From an uncultured Erythrobacter sp. (GTDB taxonomy: Bacteria; Pseudomonadota; Alphaproteobacteria; Sphingomonadales; Sphingomonadaceae): a DNA stretch of 12,070 nt. The translations under genes and the position numbers were made by a program. Location of the stretch: contig CAMYIQ010000029.1 of the NCBI GenBank assembly GCA_947258465.1, forward strand, positions 1-12,070, given 5' to 3'. Under the pieces are notes generated by a model, which was given only the letters and a program-made list of their open reading frames with translations, did not search any database and was not told the DNA's origin. Below are positions 6,054 through 12,070 of this stretch, piece after piece. The stretch's first letter is position 1; each line of letters starts with the position of its first letter.

Positions 6054-7433
6054 TCAGCGCGGTGCGCAATTGCGCCCGCGTTCCATTTCGCATTGCCGTT
6101 CCAGCAGCGCTCGCGCCTGCATGCCGATATCCTGCGCGCGAATCCAGTCGGGCGTTCCCCGCTCCAGCCCGCCCTCGGCCGCCTGGGCGCTGCGCAGCGC
6201 GAGCGCATATTGTCCGCTCATCACCTGCTGCTCCGCCGTCGCGAGCCGCGCCCGGGCGGTGTCGCCACGGGCAGCATAGACCACACCGAGCTGGTACCAG
6301 GCAAACGGGTTGCGCCGGTCGCGGCCTACTGCGGCGCGCAATACGCGTTCGGCCTCTTCGTAATTGGCCGGATCTTCGGTTGCGATCAGCGCATGGCCGA
6401 ACATGCTGGCGATCAGAGGTTCGGAATTTGTCAGGGCAGTCGCGCGGCGCAGCGGATCGAGCGCTTCGCCCGGACGGCCCGATTCGAGCAGGACCTGCCC
6501 CTTGAGTTCGAGAAAATAGGGATCGTTTGGGCTCGTCGCGATCAGCGCATCCGCCGCATCGAGCGCGCGGTCCACCCGGGCGTTCTGGTGATAGGCATAG
6601 GCACGGGCATAGAGCGCGGGGATCGACTGGTCGGTTTCGGGATAGTCACGCAGGGTTGCGGAAGGCTTGGCGATGTAGCCGGTCAGCTTGGCCTTTACGC
6701 GGTCGAAATTGGCCTGGTTGCGCGCATTTGGCGGCCGATCCCAGGCCGGGTCCTTTTCATAGACTTCGCGCAGGGTGGCAATCCGATCGCCCGACAAGGG
6801 GTGGGTACGATAGAAGCCGGCCTCGTCGCTTTGACTGTAGCCATAGCGATATTCCTGGTTGAGCAGCTTGCCGAAGAAGGTCAGCGACCCCCGGCCGGAA
6901 ATTCCCGCTTTCGAAAGATATTCGGCGCCCGCGAAATCGGCCGAGGATTCCTGCGTCCGGCTGAAGGACAGGAACTGGCCGAGCGCCGCCTGCTGGCCCA
7001 GCGCCATCACGCCCATAGCCGCCTCGCCCGCTCCGGCCAGCGCGGCGCCGATCCCGGCAAGCACCGAGAGCAGCGAAATTTTGGTCGCAGACGCCGCGCC
7101 TTCGCCATAGCGCAGAATATGGCCACCGGTAATGTGGCCGAGCTCATGCGCGATCACGCCCTGAACTTCCTCGGCCGAATCTGCCGCTTCGATCAGGCCC
7201 GAATGAATATAGACTATCTGCCCGCCAGCGACGAAGGCATTGATCGAACGGTCGTTGACGAGAACGACATCCACATTCTCGGGTTCGAGCCCTGCCGCCG
7301 CGATAAGGGGGGCGGATATCTCGTCGAGAAACGCCTCGGTCTCCGCATCGCGCAGGATCGACTGGGCGGCGACCGGCTGCGCCGCGAGCATGGCGGCGGC
7401 AAGAATGGCGAGCAGGCGGGCAATCAGGCGCAT
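6054..7433 (-). CDS. BepA-like M48 metalloprotease with TPR repeats
   Basis: A 459-residue periplasmic zinc protease. Residues 1-24 are a signal peptide ending PVAAQ. The M48 domain shows HELGH (96-100, His96/Glu97/His100) and a third zinc ligand in RTQESSADFAGA (Glu162). RTHPLSGDRI (209-218) carries the conserved His211, equivalent to the regulatory His in the THPL motif of E. coli BepA. From about 285 to 445 there are TPR-like helical repeats (for example YARAYAYHQNARVDRALDAA, AWYQLGVVYAARGDTARARL). Domain order and length match BepA, which degrades stalled outer-membrane proteins and helps LptD assembly. The hydrophobic 115-150 region resembles the plug area of the family. The ribosome site is weak, and the start lies 11 bases after the hydrolase stop, so translational coupling is likely. 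The DsbA-like gene follows. Confidence 0.94.
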   Translation of the reverse strand: MRLIARLLAILAAAMLAAQPVAAQSILRDAETEAFLDEISAPLIAAAGLEPENVDVVLVNDRSINAFVAGGQIVYIHSGLIEAADSAEEVQGVIAHELGHITGGHILRYGEGAASATKISLLSVLAGIGAALAGAGEAAMGVMALGQQAALGQFLSFSRTQESSADFAGAEYLSKAGISGRGSLTFFGKLLNQEYRYGYSQSDEAGFYRTHPLSGDRIATLREVYEKDPAWDRPPNARNQANFDRVKAKLTGYIAKPSATLRDYPETDQSIPALYARAYAYHQNARVDRALDAADALIATSPNDPYFLELKGQVLLESGRPGEALDPLRRATALTNSEPLIASMFGHALIATEDPANYEEAERVLRAAVGRDRRNPFAWYQLGVVYAARGDTARARLATAEQQVMSGQYALALRSAQAAEGGLERGTPDWIRAQDIGMQARALLERQCEMERGRNCAPR

Positions 7434-7444
7434 TGGCGGGCAGC

Positions 7445-8347
7445 CTAAGGGGTTTCGGCCTGAACCGGAACTGAAACCTCGCTCACCCGACGTGCGAAAT
7501 CGATCAGCGCATTATCGACATCGCGCGATCGCCGCCAGGGACTGGCCAGCGAAACCAGTGGCGCATTGTGATCGAACTCCTCGTAAAACAGCGTTTCGAC
7601 CGGTGCCCCGACCTCGCGCAGGGCACTGGACAGGGCGCGCGTATTGCGCGGCTTGACCAGCGTGTCGCGCTCTCCGTGAATCAGCAACATGGGCACCGCA
7701 TCGCTGCGGGCGTGATTGACTGGCTGGCTCGCAGCTCCTGCCTCTACCGAACCGAAGCTGGCGATGGTTGCTTCGCTGTCGAAGGGGAAGAAATCGTAAG
7801 GCCCGGCCAGTCCCACGACGCCGCGTATGCGGCCCGGAGCGTCTGCCAGCCACTTCTCCTCCAGCGCGGTTTGCACGACATTATAGGCACCGGCGGAATG
7901 GCCCGCGATGACCATTCTGGTCGAATCGCCGCCATAGCGAGGCGCGAGACGCGCAGCGTGCGCGATGGCGGAGGCCGTATCTTCGAGCATGGCGGGGTAA
8001 CGCCCGTCCTTGCCCAGCCGGTAGCCTGCGAGCACCACCAGGAAACCCTCGGGCGCCAGCGAACGGGCAACGAAATTGTAATCGTCGGGATCGCCCCAGC
8101 GCCAGCTCCCGCCATGAACGAAGACCAGCACCGGGAGCGGCTGCTTCGCGGCGGCAGGTGCGTAGATGCGCAGCTTCTGATCCGGATGCGCGCCATAGCT
8201 CGTCTTGGCGACGAGCATGACACCCCGCGTGCCCCCGGTCAGCCGGTCGATCGCGTCGAGAACGGCTGGCCCGTTATTGCGAATAGCCAGCATCAGCATG
8301 CCGCCTGCCACAGCCAGCACCGCCACGACGCTGATCAGAAGCTTCAT
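7445..8347 (-). CDS. Alpha/beta hydrolase, membrane-anchored
   Basis: A 300-residue carboxylesterase-like alpha/beta hydrolase. Residues 1-22 form an N-terminal signal anchor (MKLLISVVAVLAVAGG). The oxyanion motif HGG lies at 78-80 (VFVHGGSWRWGDP). The nucleophile is Ser151 in GHSAG (149-153), the acid is probably Asp228 in HGERDTLV (224-231) and the base His260 in EFDHNA. The HGG plus GxSxG pattern places it near the hormone-sensitive-lipase/BD-FAE esterase group; the substrate is unknown, and an ester or lipid in the cell envelope is an inference from the anchor and neighbours. The frame is open upstream to 8479, but the ATG at 8347 is chosen because the signal anchor begins there and it lies 8 bases after the App1 stop, while the longer version would overlap App1 by more than 100 bases with a low-complexity basic leader. 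Confidence 0.9.
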   Translation of the reverse strand: MKLLISVVAVLAVAGGMLMLAIRNNGPAVLDAIDRLTGGTRGVMLVAKTSYGAHPDQKLRIYAPAAAKQPLPVLVFVHGGSWRWGDPDDYNFVARSLAPEGFLVVLAGYRLGKDGRYPAMLEDTASAIAHAARLAPRYGGDSTRMVIAGHSAGAYNVVQTALEEKWLADAPGRIRGVVGLAGPYDFFPFDSEATIASFGSVEAGAASQPVNHARSDAVPMLLIHGERDTLVKPRNTRALSSALREVGAPVETLFYEEFDHNAPLVSLASPWRRSRDVDNALIDFARRVSEVSVPVQAETP

Positions 8348-8355
8348 CGGGCGCT

Positions 8356-9462
8356 TCACACGGCGATCGAAGGATCGGTTCGTTCGACCGAATCGACGAT
8401 CGCCCTGGCTTCCTCGTCCGCCAACAGCCCCACCGAGGCCAGAAACTTGTGCCCCGTATCGTAGCTGGCGCCCAGCCACAGCGGTATGTTGGCGGCCTTC
8501 AGCTTGGCCTTCGCTGTCAGTTCAACGGGGCTCATCGCGTCACCGACCTTGCGAATGAATATGGCGCGCACGCGGCCCGGATTCTCCAGCGCCACATCGG
8601 CGAAAGGGGTGAGGTCGCCCTGGCTGTCATCGCCGATCAGGGCGAACTTCATTTCGGGATAGGCGCCGAGGATACCGTCGATCGCCGCGCGCTTGTGCGC
8701 CCCATGGCTGGAGGAACCGAAGGTTTCGCGGTTGAGCCCCCAGTCGCGCAGGAAGATCGGCCCCAGCGGCAGACCGCGACCCCGGATATAGGTAACCAGA
8801 TAGCTGAACAGATTCCACGGACTGGACGATACGTAGAAGAAGGGCCGCGCCGTGGTCGGCTGGGTTTCGCCAGCATGGCCCTCGCCTGCGGTCAGCACAT
8901 CGCCGCCGCCCAGCGCATTGTAGAACACATCGGCACCGGGCACGATGATGCGTTCTTCGGGCATCTGCATCAGCACACGCCGCCAATTGCGCATGACCTT
9001 GCGGAAATCGCCGGTGATCCCGGTTTCGATGATCGTGTCGTCGATATCCGAAATAACGGCCAGCTTGGTGTCGGTGCCCGGCGCGATCACATGCGCATCG
9101 AGACACTGCTCCTCTCCCTCCGTCTTCCAATGAAAGACCACGGTTTCCCACGCGGGACCTTCGTCGTAAGCCCATTCGGGATCGAGCCGAATGTCGAAAT
9201 GGACGAAGCCTTCCTTGTCGGTCAGGCCCTGATGGCGCTGGCTTTCGGCACCGGGGCGCGCGATTTCGAGCTCGACGGGGAATTCCGCGACCTCGTGGCT
9301 GGCGAACTGGCCCAGCATGGTTTTGGCGGCGCGCCATTTGCCGCGTTTCTCGAACCGGCCCACCCGCGATCGCAGCGCACGCGCCGTAATGCGCAATCGT
9401 TCTCGATTCCGGTAACCGAAATAGGGCTGGATACGGACGGGTGCGGTGGGCAGGAACGGCAT
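8356..9462 (-). CDS. App1-family phosphatidate phosphatase-like protein (DUF2183)
   Basis: A 368-residue protein with the App1 catalytic domain, a HAD-type phosphatase related to the yeast phosphatidate phosphatase App1. Key motifs are the nucleophile block VISDIDDTIIETG (136-148, Asp139/Asp141), FFYVSSSPWNLF (208-219), Lys257 in HGAHKRAAID and the acidic loop IGDDSQGD (276-283). The N-terminal part (about 1-130) is a beta-rich domain with VQPY-like IQPYFGYRN (11-19), common in bacterial members. There is no signal peptide, so it is probably cytoplasmic. The phosphatase class is clear; phosphatidate as substrate is inferred from the family. An in-frame TAG lies four codons before the ATG, so no longer start is possible. 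It heads the run App1, hydrolase, M48, DsbA. No good ribosome site is visible; instead a strong hairpin touches the start codon. Confidence 0.9.
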   Translation of the reverse strand: MPFLPTAPVRIQPYFGYRNRERLRITARALRSRVGRFEKRGKWRAAKTMLGQFASHEVAEFPVELEIARPGAESQRHQGLTDKEGFVHFDIRLDPEWAYDEGPAWETVVFHWKTEGEEQCLDAHVIAPGTDTKLAVISDIDDTIIETGITGDFRKVMRNWRRVLMQMPEERIIVPGADVFYNALGGGDVLTAGEGHAGETQPTTARPFFYVSSSPWNLFSYLVTYIRGRGLPLGPIFLRDWGLNRETFGSSSHGAHKRAAIDGILGAYPEMKFALIGDDSQGDLTPFADVALENPGRVRAIFIRKVGDAMSPVELTAKAKLKAANIPLWLGASYDTGHKFLASVGLLADEEARAIVDSVERTDPSIAV

Positions 9463-9494
9463 CGCCCCGCGCTAGCCGTTGCGGCGCAGGGGCG
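9463..9494 (-). promoter_or_regulatory. Strong hairpin directly before the App1 start codon
   Basis: Inverted repeat of 32 bases: arms CGCCCC+GCGC and GCGC+GGGGCG form ten pairs with one bulged base, and the inner part can also pair as GCCG/CGGC. On the minus strand it lies between the PAS-gene stop (9520) and the App1 ATG (9462), and its last base touches the ATG. The CGCCCC arm could instead pair with the upstream GGGC at 9499-9502. It could be a terminator remnant (no T run follows) or a translational control element; an AAAGGG (9500-9505) lies just upstream of it. Confidence 0.5.
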
Positions 9495-9519
9495 ACAAGC
9501 CCTTTGTGGAATTACCGTT

Positions 9520-11490
9520 CTAGCCGAGCAGCTTGCGCGCCGCGCGTTCGACGAGCGGGATATCCTCGGGCACTTCGCCGATAACTTCCAGCGCGCCCTC
9601 GGGCGTGCGGCGAACCATCACAAGTGCGAATTCGGCGCCTTCCTCGTCCAGTTCGGCAAGCGAGAGCGAGTCCAGCGCGCGCAATTTTCCGGCGAGCGCG
9701 GGACGTACCGCTTTCTCGTCGGCGACCGGTTTGCCCTGCTCTTCCTTTCGTGCACGGCGTTCCGCCTGAACCACGCCCTTAAGGCCCCCCTCCGCCTCGC
9801 GAAGGAAAGCGGTGAGCTTGCCGCGTTCCACACCTACGCGGTGGGCGTGCATCAGAACGGCGGCGTATTCGGTCAGCCGCGTTTTGTCGTAATCGGCACC
9901 GAAGACCAGCTTGACCACCGGAGTCATCGGCGCGCGGTCTTGGAAAGTCAGCCCATTCTCGTTCAAAAGCTCGTCGAAATCGTCGGGTGCCTGCTGCGCC
10001 TCGAGGCTGAAATCATAGGCTCGACCGACAGCGGCATAGAGCGCCTTCCGGCTGCGATCTTCCGTGTTCTGCGCGGTCTGCGCCATCTCGCGCGCTGCGG
10101 CGAGGCAATCGTACAGGCCTTCCGGCGAAGTCTGTGCATCGGCGGGCATCTCCTCCGCCCCGGTGTTCTCCTTGCCCGCAGAATCCGTATGCGCATCGGC
10201 CCCGACAGTCTCGTTTTCCGCAGCGATGCCGGATTGGGCAGTTTCGGAAAGGGGTGCATATCGGGCGACGGGATCCGTGGGCGTTCCGAACCGCTCCGAA
10301 TCGGATCCGGCCAGGCGCGGCGGCACAGGGATGTCCTCGCCCCCATAAGCCTGCGGGAGGGGGGCGGCAGGTGCGCTGCGCGACAGTAGAACGCTTTTCT
10401 TCGTGCGTTCGCCGCGGCTGACCAGCGCGACGAGGCTGCTTGCAGTGTCTTCGTCGGCCAGGGGGTCGACGACGCCGTCGACATCCTCTTCGTCTTCTTC
10501 GTCCTCATCCCATTCGGGCAGCCCGTAATCGGCGGCGGTCTTCATGCCGCTGTCGAAATCATCGCTCGCACCACCGAACTCGTCGTCGGAGGCATGGCTG
10601 CCGACCGGGTTGCCCAGCGCATCCATACGCGGTGCGGCGGATGCCTGTGTGGCGCGGCCGGATGCCTCGTCGGCGCCGCCATTTTCTGCGGAAGGTCCGA
10701 AGGCCGGGCGCGGCAGGGCTCCCGATCCGTGGCTGTCCATCATCGCGCGATCCCCAAGCTCGAGCACCCCGTGGTCGCGGCGGCCATGCGTGGAGGCCGC
10801 AAGCGTTTCGACCGTGTCGATCGTGTCTTCGCCGTCCAGGCCGTATTCGTCCATTGTGCCGAGCGCCTGATCGAGCTCGAGCAACAGGGCGTCGGCGGTT
10901 TCCCGGTCGGCCATTTCCTTCCAGTTTATCACGCCATAGATGAAATCGATCGTTGCGTTGTCGCTCGAATAGGGCAGCAGAATTCCGCGATAGAGGACCG
11001 AGGCCCCGGTTTCGTTGGCGAACTCGGCCTCGAAACCGATTGGCGCCTGATTGGCGAGGATCTGCATGTAATGATCGGTAATGCGGCTGAGCACCGATCG
11101 GCTGGGGACTTCGGAAAGCCGGACCAGATCTCCCGTGGGACCGCATTCTGCCGCCAATTCGGCGCCGACGAAGCCGATTTTCGGATCCTCGACATCGTCC
11201 GAGAGGTCCAGCAGGACAGAATAGGGGCCGAAATCCTTCAGCGTGCCGGGCTCGAGCTCTCCGATCGGCGGGAAGTTGAGATCGCCCAGCAAACCCGCCC
11301 AGTGATTATAGGCGCGCACCTGCATCCGGCGTTCGTCCTGGCCAACGGGCGAGGGCGGCGGCTCGATATCGGTGTCGAACGGCTCGACATAGTCGTCGTC
11401 GACGTCCTCCTCCGCTTCGCGCGAGCCGAAAAAACCGCCTAGCCTGTCCATCACTGCATTGGCTCCCGAAGAGTTCTGCCCATTCGGCAT
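9520..11490 (-). CDS. PAS-domain protein with long acidic disordered region
   Basis: A 656-residue acidic protein without a signal peptide or membrane segment. Residues about 56-192 resemble the PAS domain type common in Alphaproteobacteria (RAYNHWAGLLGDLNFPP at 59-75, GFVGAELA, PYSSDNATIDFIYGVINWKE at 173-192). Residues about 210-455 look disordered, with Ser, Gly, Ala and Pro and a dense acidic run at 327-348. Residues about 457-656 form a helical domain with AAREMAQTA (464-472), PMTPVVKLVFGADYDKTRLT (521-540) and a basic helix ERRARKEE (577-584); I do not recognise this part. No kinase, cyclase or HTH domain is attached, so it may act as a scaffold or sensor; that is inference. No clear ribosome site precedes the ATG at 11490. 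Met14 (11451) has GGGAG 11 bases upstream and is an alternative start. An AT-rich region with a CtrA-like half-site lies upstream. Confidence 0.85.
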   Translation of the reverse strand: MPNGQNSSGANAVMDRLGGFFGSREAEEDVDDDYVEPFDTDIEPPPSPVGQDERRMQVRAYNHWAGLLGDLNFPPIGELEPGTLKDFGPYSVLLDLSDDVEDPKIGFVGAELAAECGPTGDLVRLSEVPSRSVLSRITDHYMQILANQAPIGFEAEFANETGASVLYRGILLPYSSDNATIDFIYGVINWKEMADRETADALLLELDQALGTMDEYGLDGEDTIDTVETLAASTHGRRDHGVLELGDRAMMDSHGSGALPRPAFGPSAENGGADEASGRATQASAAPRMDALGNPVGSHASDDEFGGASDDFDSGMKTAADYGLPEWDEDEEDEEDVDGVVDPLADEDTASSLVALVSRGERTKKSVLLSRSAPAAPLPQAYGGEDIPVPPRLAGSDSERFGTPTDPVARYAPLSETAQSGIAAENETVGADAHTDSAGKENTGAEEMPADAQTSPEGLYDCLAAAREMAQTAQNTEDRSRKALYAAVGRAYDFSLEAQQAPDDFDELLNENGLTFQDRAPMTPVVKLVFGADYDKTRLTEYAAVLMHAHRVGVERGKLTAFLREAEGGLKGVVQAERRARKEEQGKPVADEKAVRPALAGKLRALDSLSLAELDEEGAEFALVMVRRTPEGALEVIGEVPEDIPLVERAARKLLG

Positions 11491-11508
11491 CGATATGAGC
11501 GTCGCGCA

Positions 11509-11540
11509 GTAAACATATGATTAAGAAAATTAACCATGGA
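11509..11540 (-). promoter_or_regulatory. AT-rich putative promoter of the PAS gene
   Basis: Only 7 of 30 bases at 11511-11540 are G/C, in strong contrast to the surrounding DNA. The minus strand reads TTAATTTTCTTAATC followed by ATATGTTTAC, ending about 20 bases before the ATG at 11490. No clear -35/-10 pair can be fixed. Confidence 0.4.
11530..11537 (+). promoter_or_regulatory. CtrA-type half-site TTAACCAT
   Basis: TTAACCAT matches the eight-base CtrA half-site described for Caulobacter cell-cycle promoters. A second TTAA at 11521-11524 is separated by five bases, not the seven of the full site, so only the half-site is supported. It lies 40 bases upstream of the PAS gene start. Confidence 0.4.
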
Positions 11541-11562
11541 GCAGGCAGTTTGCGCGAGATTT

Positions 11563-12033
11563 TCAGAGCATGTAACGCATCCTTATGGTCAGAGCGCGAT
11601 CCTCTTTGCCGATGTCGAAAGCGGCTTCGGAAAATCGGGGTGGGCCCATCCGCACCTTGGCATCGCGCGAGAAACCGAACCCTTCCTTGGGCATCATGCC
11701 CAGTGCGCGATCGGCCTTTCCATTGGCGTTCTCGTCATGCAGCAGGGCAATGGCATAGCGGCCGGGTTTCACATCCGCGAAGGTAAAGGTCACGCTCCCC
11801 TCGCGCGCTTCGGCAGTGGCCCCGTGGGCTCCCGCAACGCCGCGGCAGCGCGGGAACTTGCCTTCGTCGGTGGTCATGCAGGCGCGCACAATACCCTTGG
11901 CATTGCGCAGTTCGGTGACGGTCACGCTGATCGTGGCCCCGGTACGCGCCCCGTCTTCGAGGAGCGCCGGGGGCGAGGCCGCCGCGAGCGCCGCGCCGAA
12001 CGGCAGGAAAGCCAACGCACCCAGCCGGCTCAT
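11563..12033 (-). CDS. DUF2141 domain-containing exported protein
   Basis: A 156-residue protein of the DUF2141 family, whose function is unknown. From the chosen ATG, residues 1-20 are a signal peptide (MSRLGALAFLPFGAALAAAS), so it should be periplasmic or outer-membrane associated. The family pattern is clear: LRNAKGIVRACMT (42-54), DVKPGRYAIALLHDENANGK (87-106), MPKEGFGFSRDA (114-125) and GPPRFSEAAFDIG (130-142), with a paired Cys52 and Cys63 that may form a disulfide. The frame stays open past a TTG at 12066 to the window edge, so a longer start cannot be excluded; the signal peptide favours 12033. It precedes the PAS gene by 72 bases on the same strand and may or may not be co-transcribed. 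Confidence 0.88.
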   Translation of the reverse strand: MSRLGALAFLPFGAALAAASPPALLEDGARTGATISVTVTELRNAKGIVRACMTTDEGKFPRCRGVAGAHGATAEAREGSVTFTFADVKPGRYAIALLHDENANGKADRALGMMPKEGFGFSRDAKVRMGPPRFSEAAFDIGKEDRALTIRMRYML

Positions 12034-12038
12034 ATGTT

Positions 12039-12051
12039 GGGGCTGAGCCCC
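12039..12051 (-). promoter_or_regulatory. Small hairpin before the DUF2141 start
   Basis: GGGGC/GCCCC with a three-base loop, five bases upstream of the ATG at 12033. It occupies the place where a ribosome site is expected; the GGGG arm ends too far away to be a normal one. Could be chance. Confidence 0.3.
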
Positions 12052-12070
12052 TTGTCGGTACCGCAAAAAC

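Noticed and set aside
6093..7448. A 451-codon open frame on the plus strand
   Set aside because: It is the exact antisense of the M48 protease gene, whose HELGH and TPR features are unmistakable; the antisense product has no family features.
8348..8479. N-terminal extension of the alpha/beta hydrolase
   Set aside because: The extra 44 residues are basic low-complexity sequence overlapping the App1 gene and would bury the signal anchor that starts at the ATG at 8347.
8449..10389. A 646-codon open frame on the plus strand
   Set aside because: It lies antisense across the App1 and PAS genes, whose minus-strand products have clear domains; the translation is rich in Arg, Gly and His without any recognisable motif. 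Long antisense frames are common in GC-rich genomes.
11521..11533. Full CtrA site TTAA-N7-TTAA
   Set aside because: The two TTAA elements are five bases apart rather than seven, so only the TTAACCAT half-site is reported.
1..12070. tRNA or rRNA genes, CRISPR arrays, insertion sequences, prophage genes
   Set aside because: No cloverleaf or rRNA sequence, no regularly spaced repeats, and no transposase, integrase or phage structural protein could be seen.

Overview
The window is dense, high-GC bacterial chromosome. Two strands alternate in long blocks with almost no intergenic space, and every recognisable protein looks alphaproteobacterial. The gene set (a PAS-domain protein of alphaproteobacterial type, DUF2141, App1-type phosphatase, LytS/LytTR pair, a CtrA-like half-site) suggests a sphingomonad, possibly of the Erythrobacteraceae. 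The taxon is inferred from protein character only. No rRNA, tRNA, CRISPR array, insertion sequence or phage gene is visible.

Layout. At 1-481 (+) the tail of an upstream gene overlaps by ATGA a 145-residue orphan protein with clearly lower GC than its neighbours; this is the only stretch that looks accessory. At 482-2507 (-) lie nadC (NAD synthesis), a four-helix membrane protein and a secreted RNase T2. At 2626-4649 (-) is a complete LytS/LytTR-type two-component system whose two genes overlap by ATGA. Divergent from it, at 4732-5343 (+), is an HD-domain protein resembling the PhnZ/myo-inositol oxygenase group. At 5348-9462 (-) is a tight four-gene run: App1-like phosphatase, membrane-anchored alpha/beta hydrolase, BepA-like M48 protease with TPRs, and a DsbA-like thiol oxidoreductase. 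At 9520-11490 (-) is a 656-residue protein with an N-terminal PAS-like domain, a long acidic disordered middle and an unrecognised helical C-terminal domain. At 11563-12033 (-) is an exported DUF2141 protein whose start lies close to the window edge.

How it works together. The 5348-9462 run reads as an envelope and lipid maintenance operon; in E. coli the BepA protease and DsbA-type disulfide chemistry meet in outer-membrane protein (LptD) maturation. The LytS/LytTR pair may control the divergent HD gene through the 82-bp shared intergenic region, which holds nested inverted repeats. nadC and the PAS gene are ordinary chromosomal genes, the latter with an AT-rich upstream region carrying a CtrA-type half-site.

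The points most worth a second look are the low-GC putative immunity-like gene, the RNase T2 with a Gln in place of the usual catalytic Glu, the protease/oxidoreductase operon, the strong hairpin abutting the App1 start codon, and the PAS/disordered protein. Nothing seen amounts to clear proof of a new defence or mobile system.
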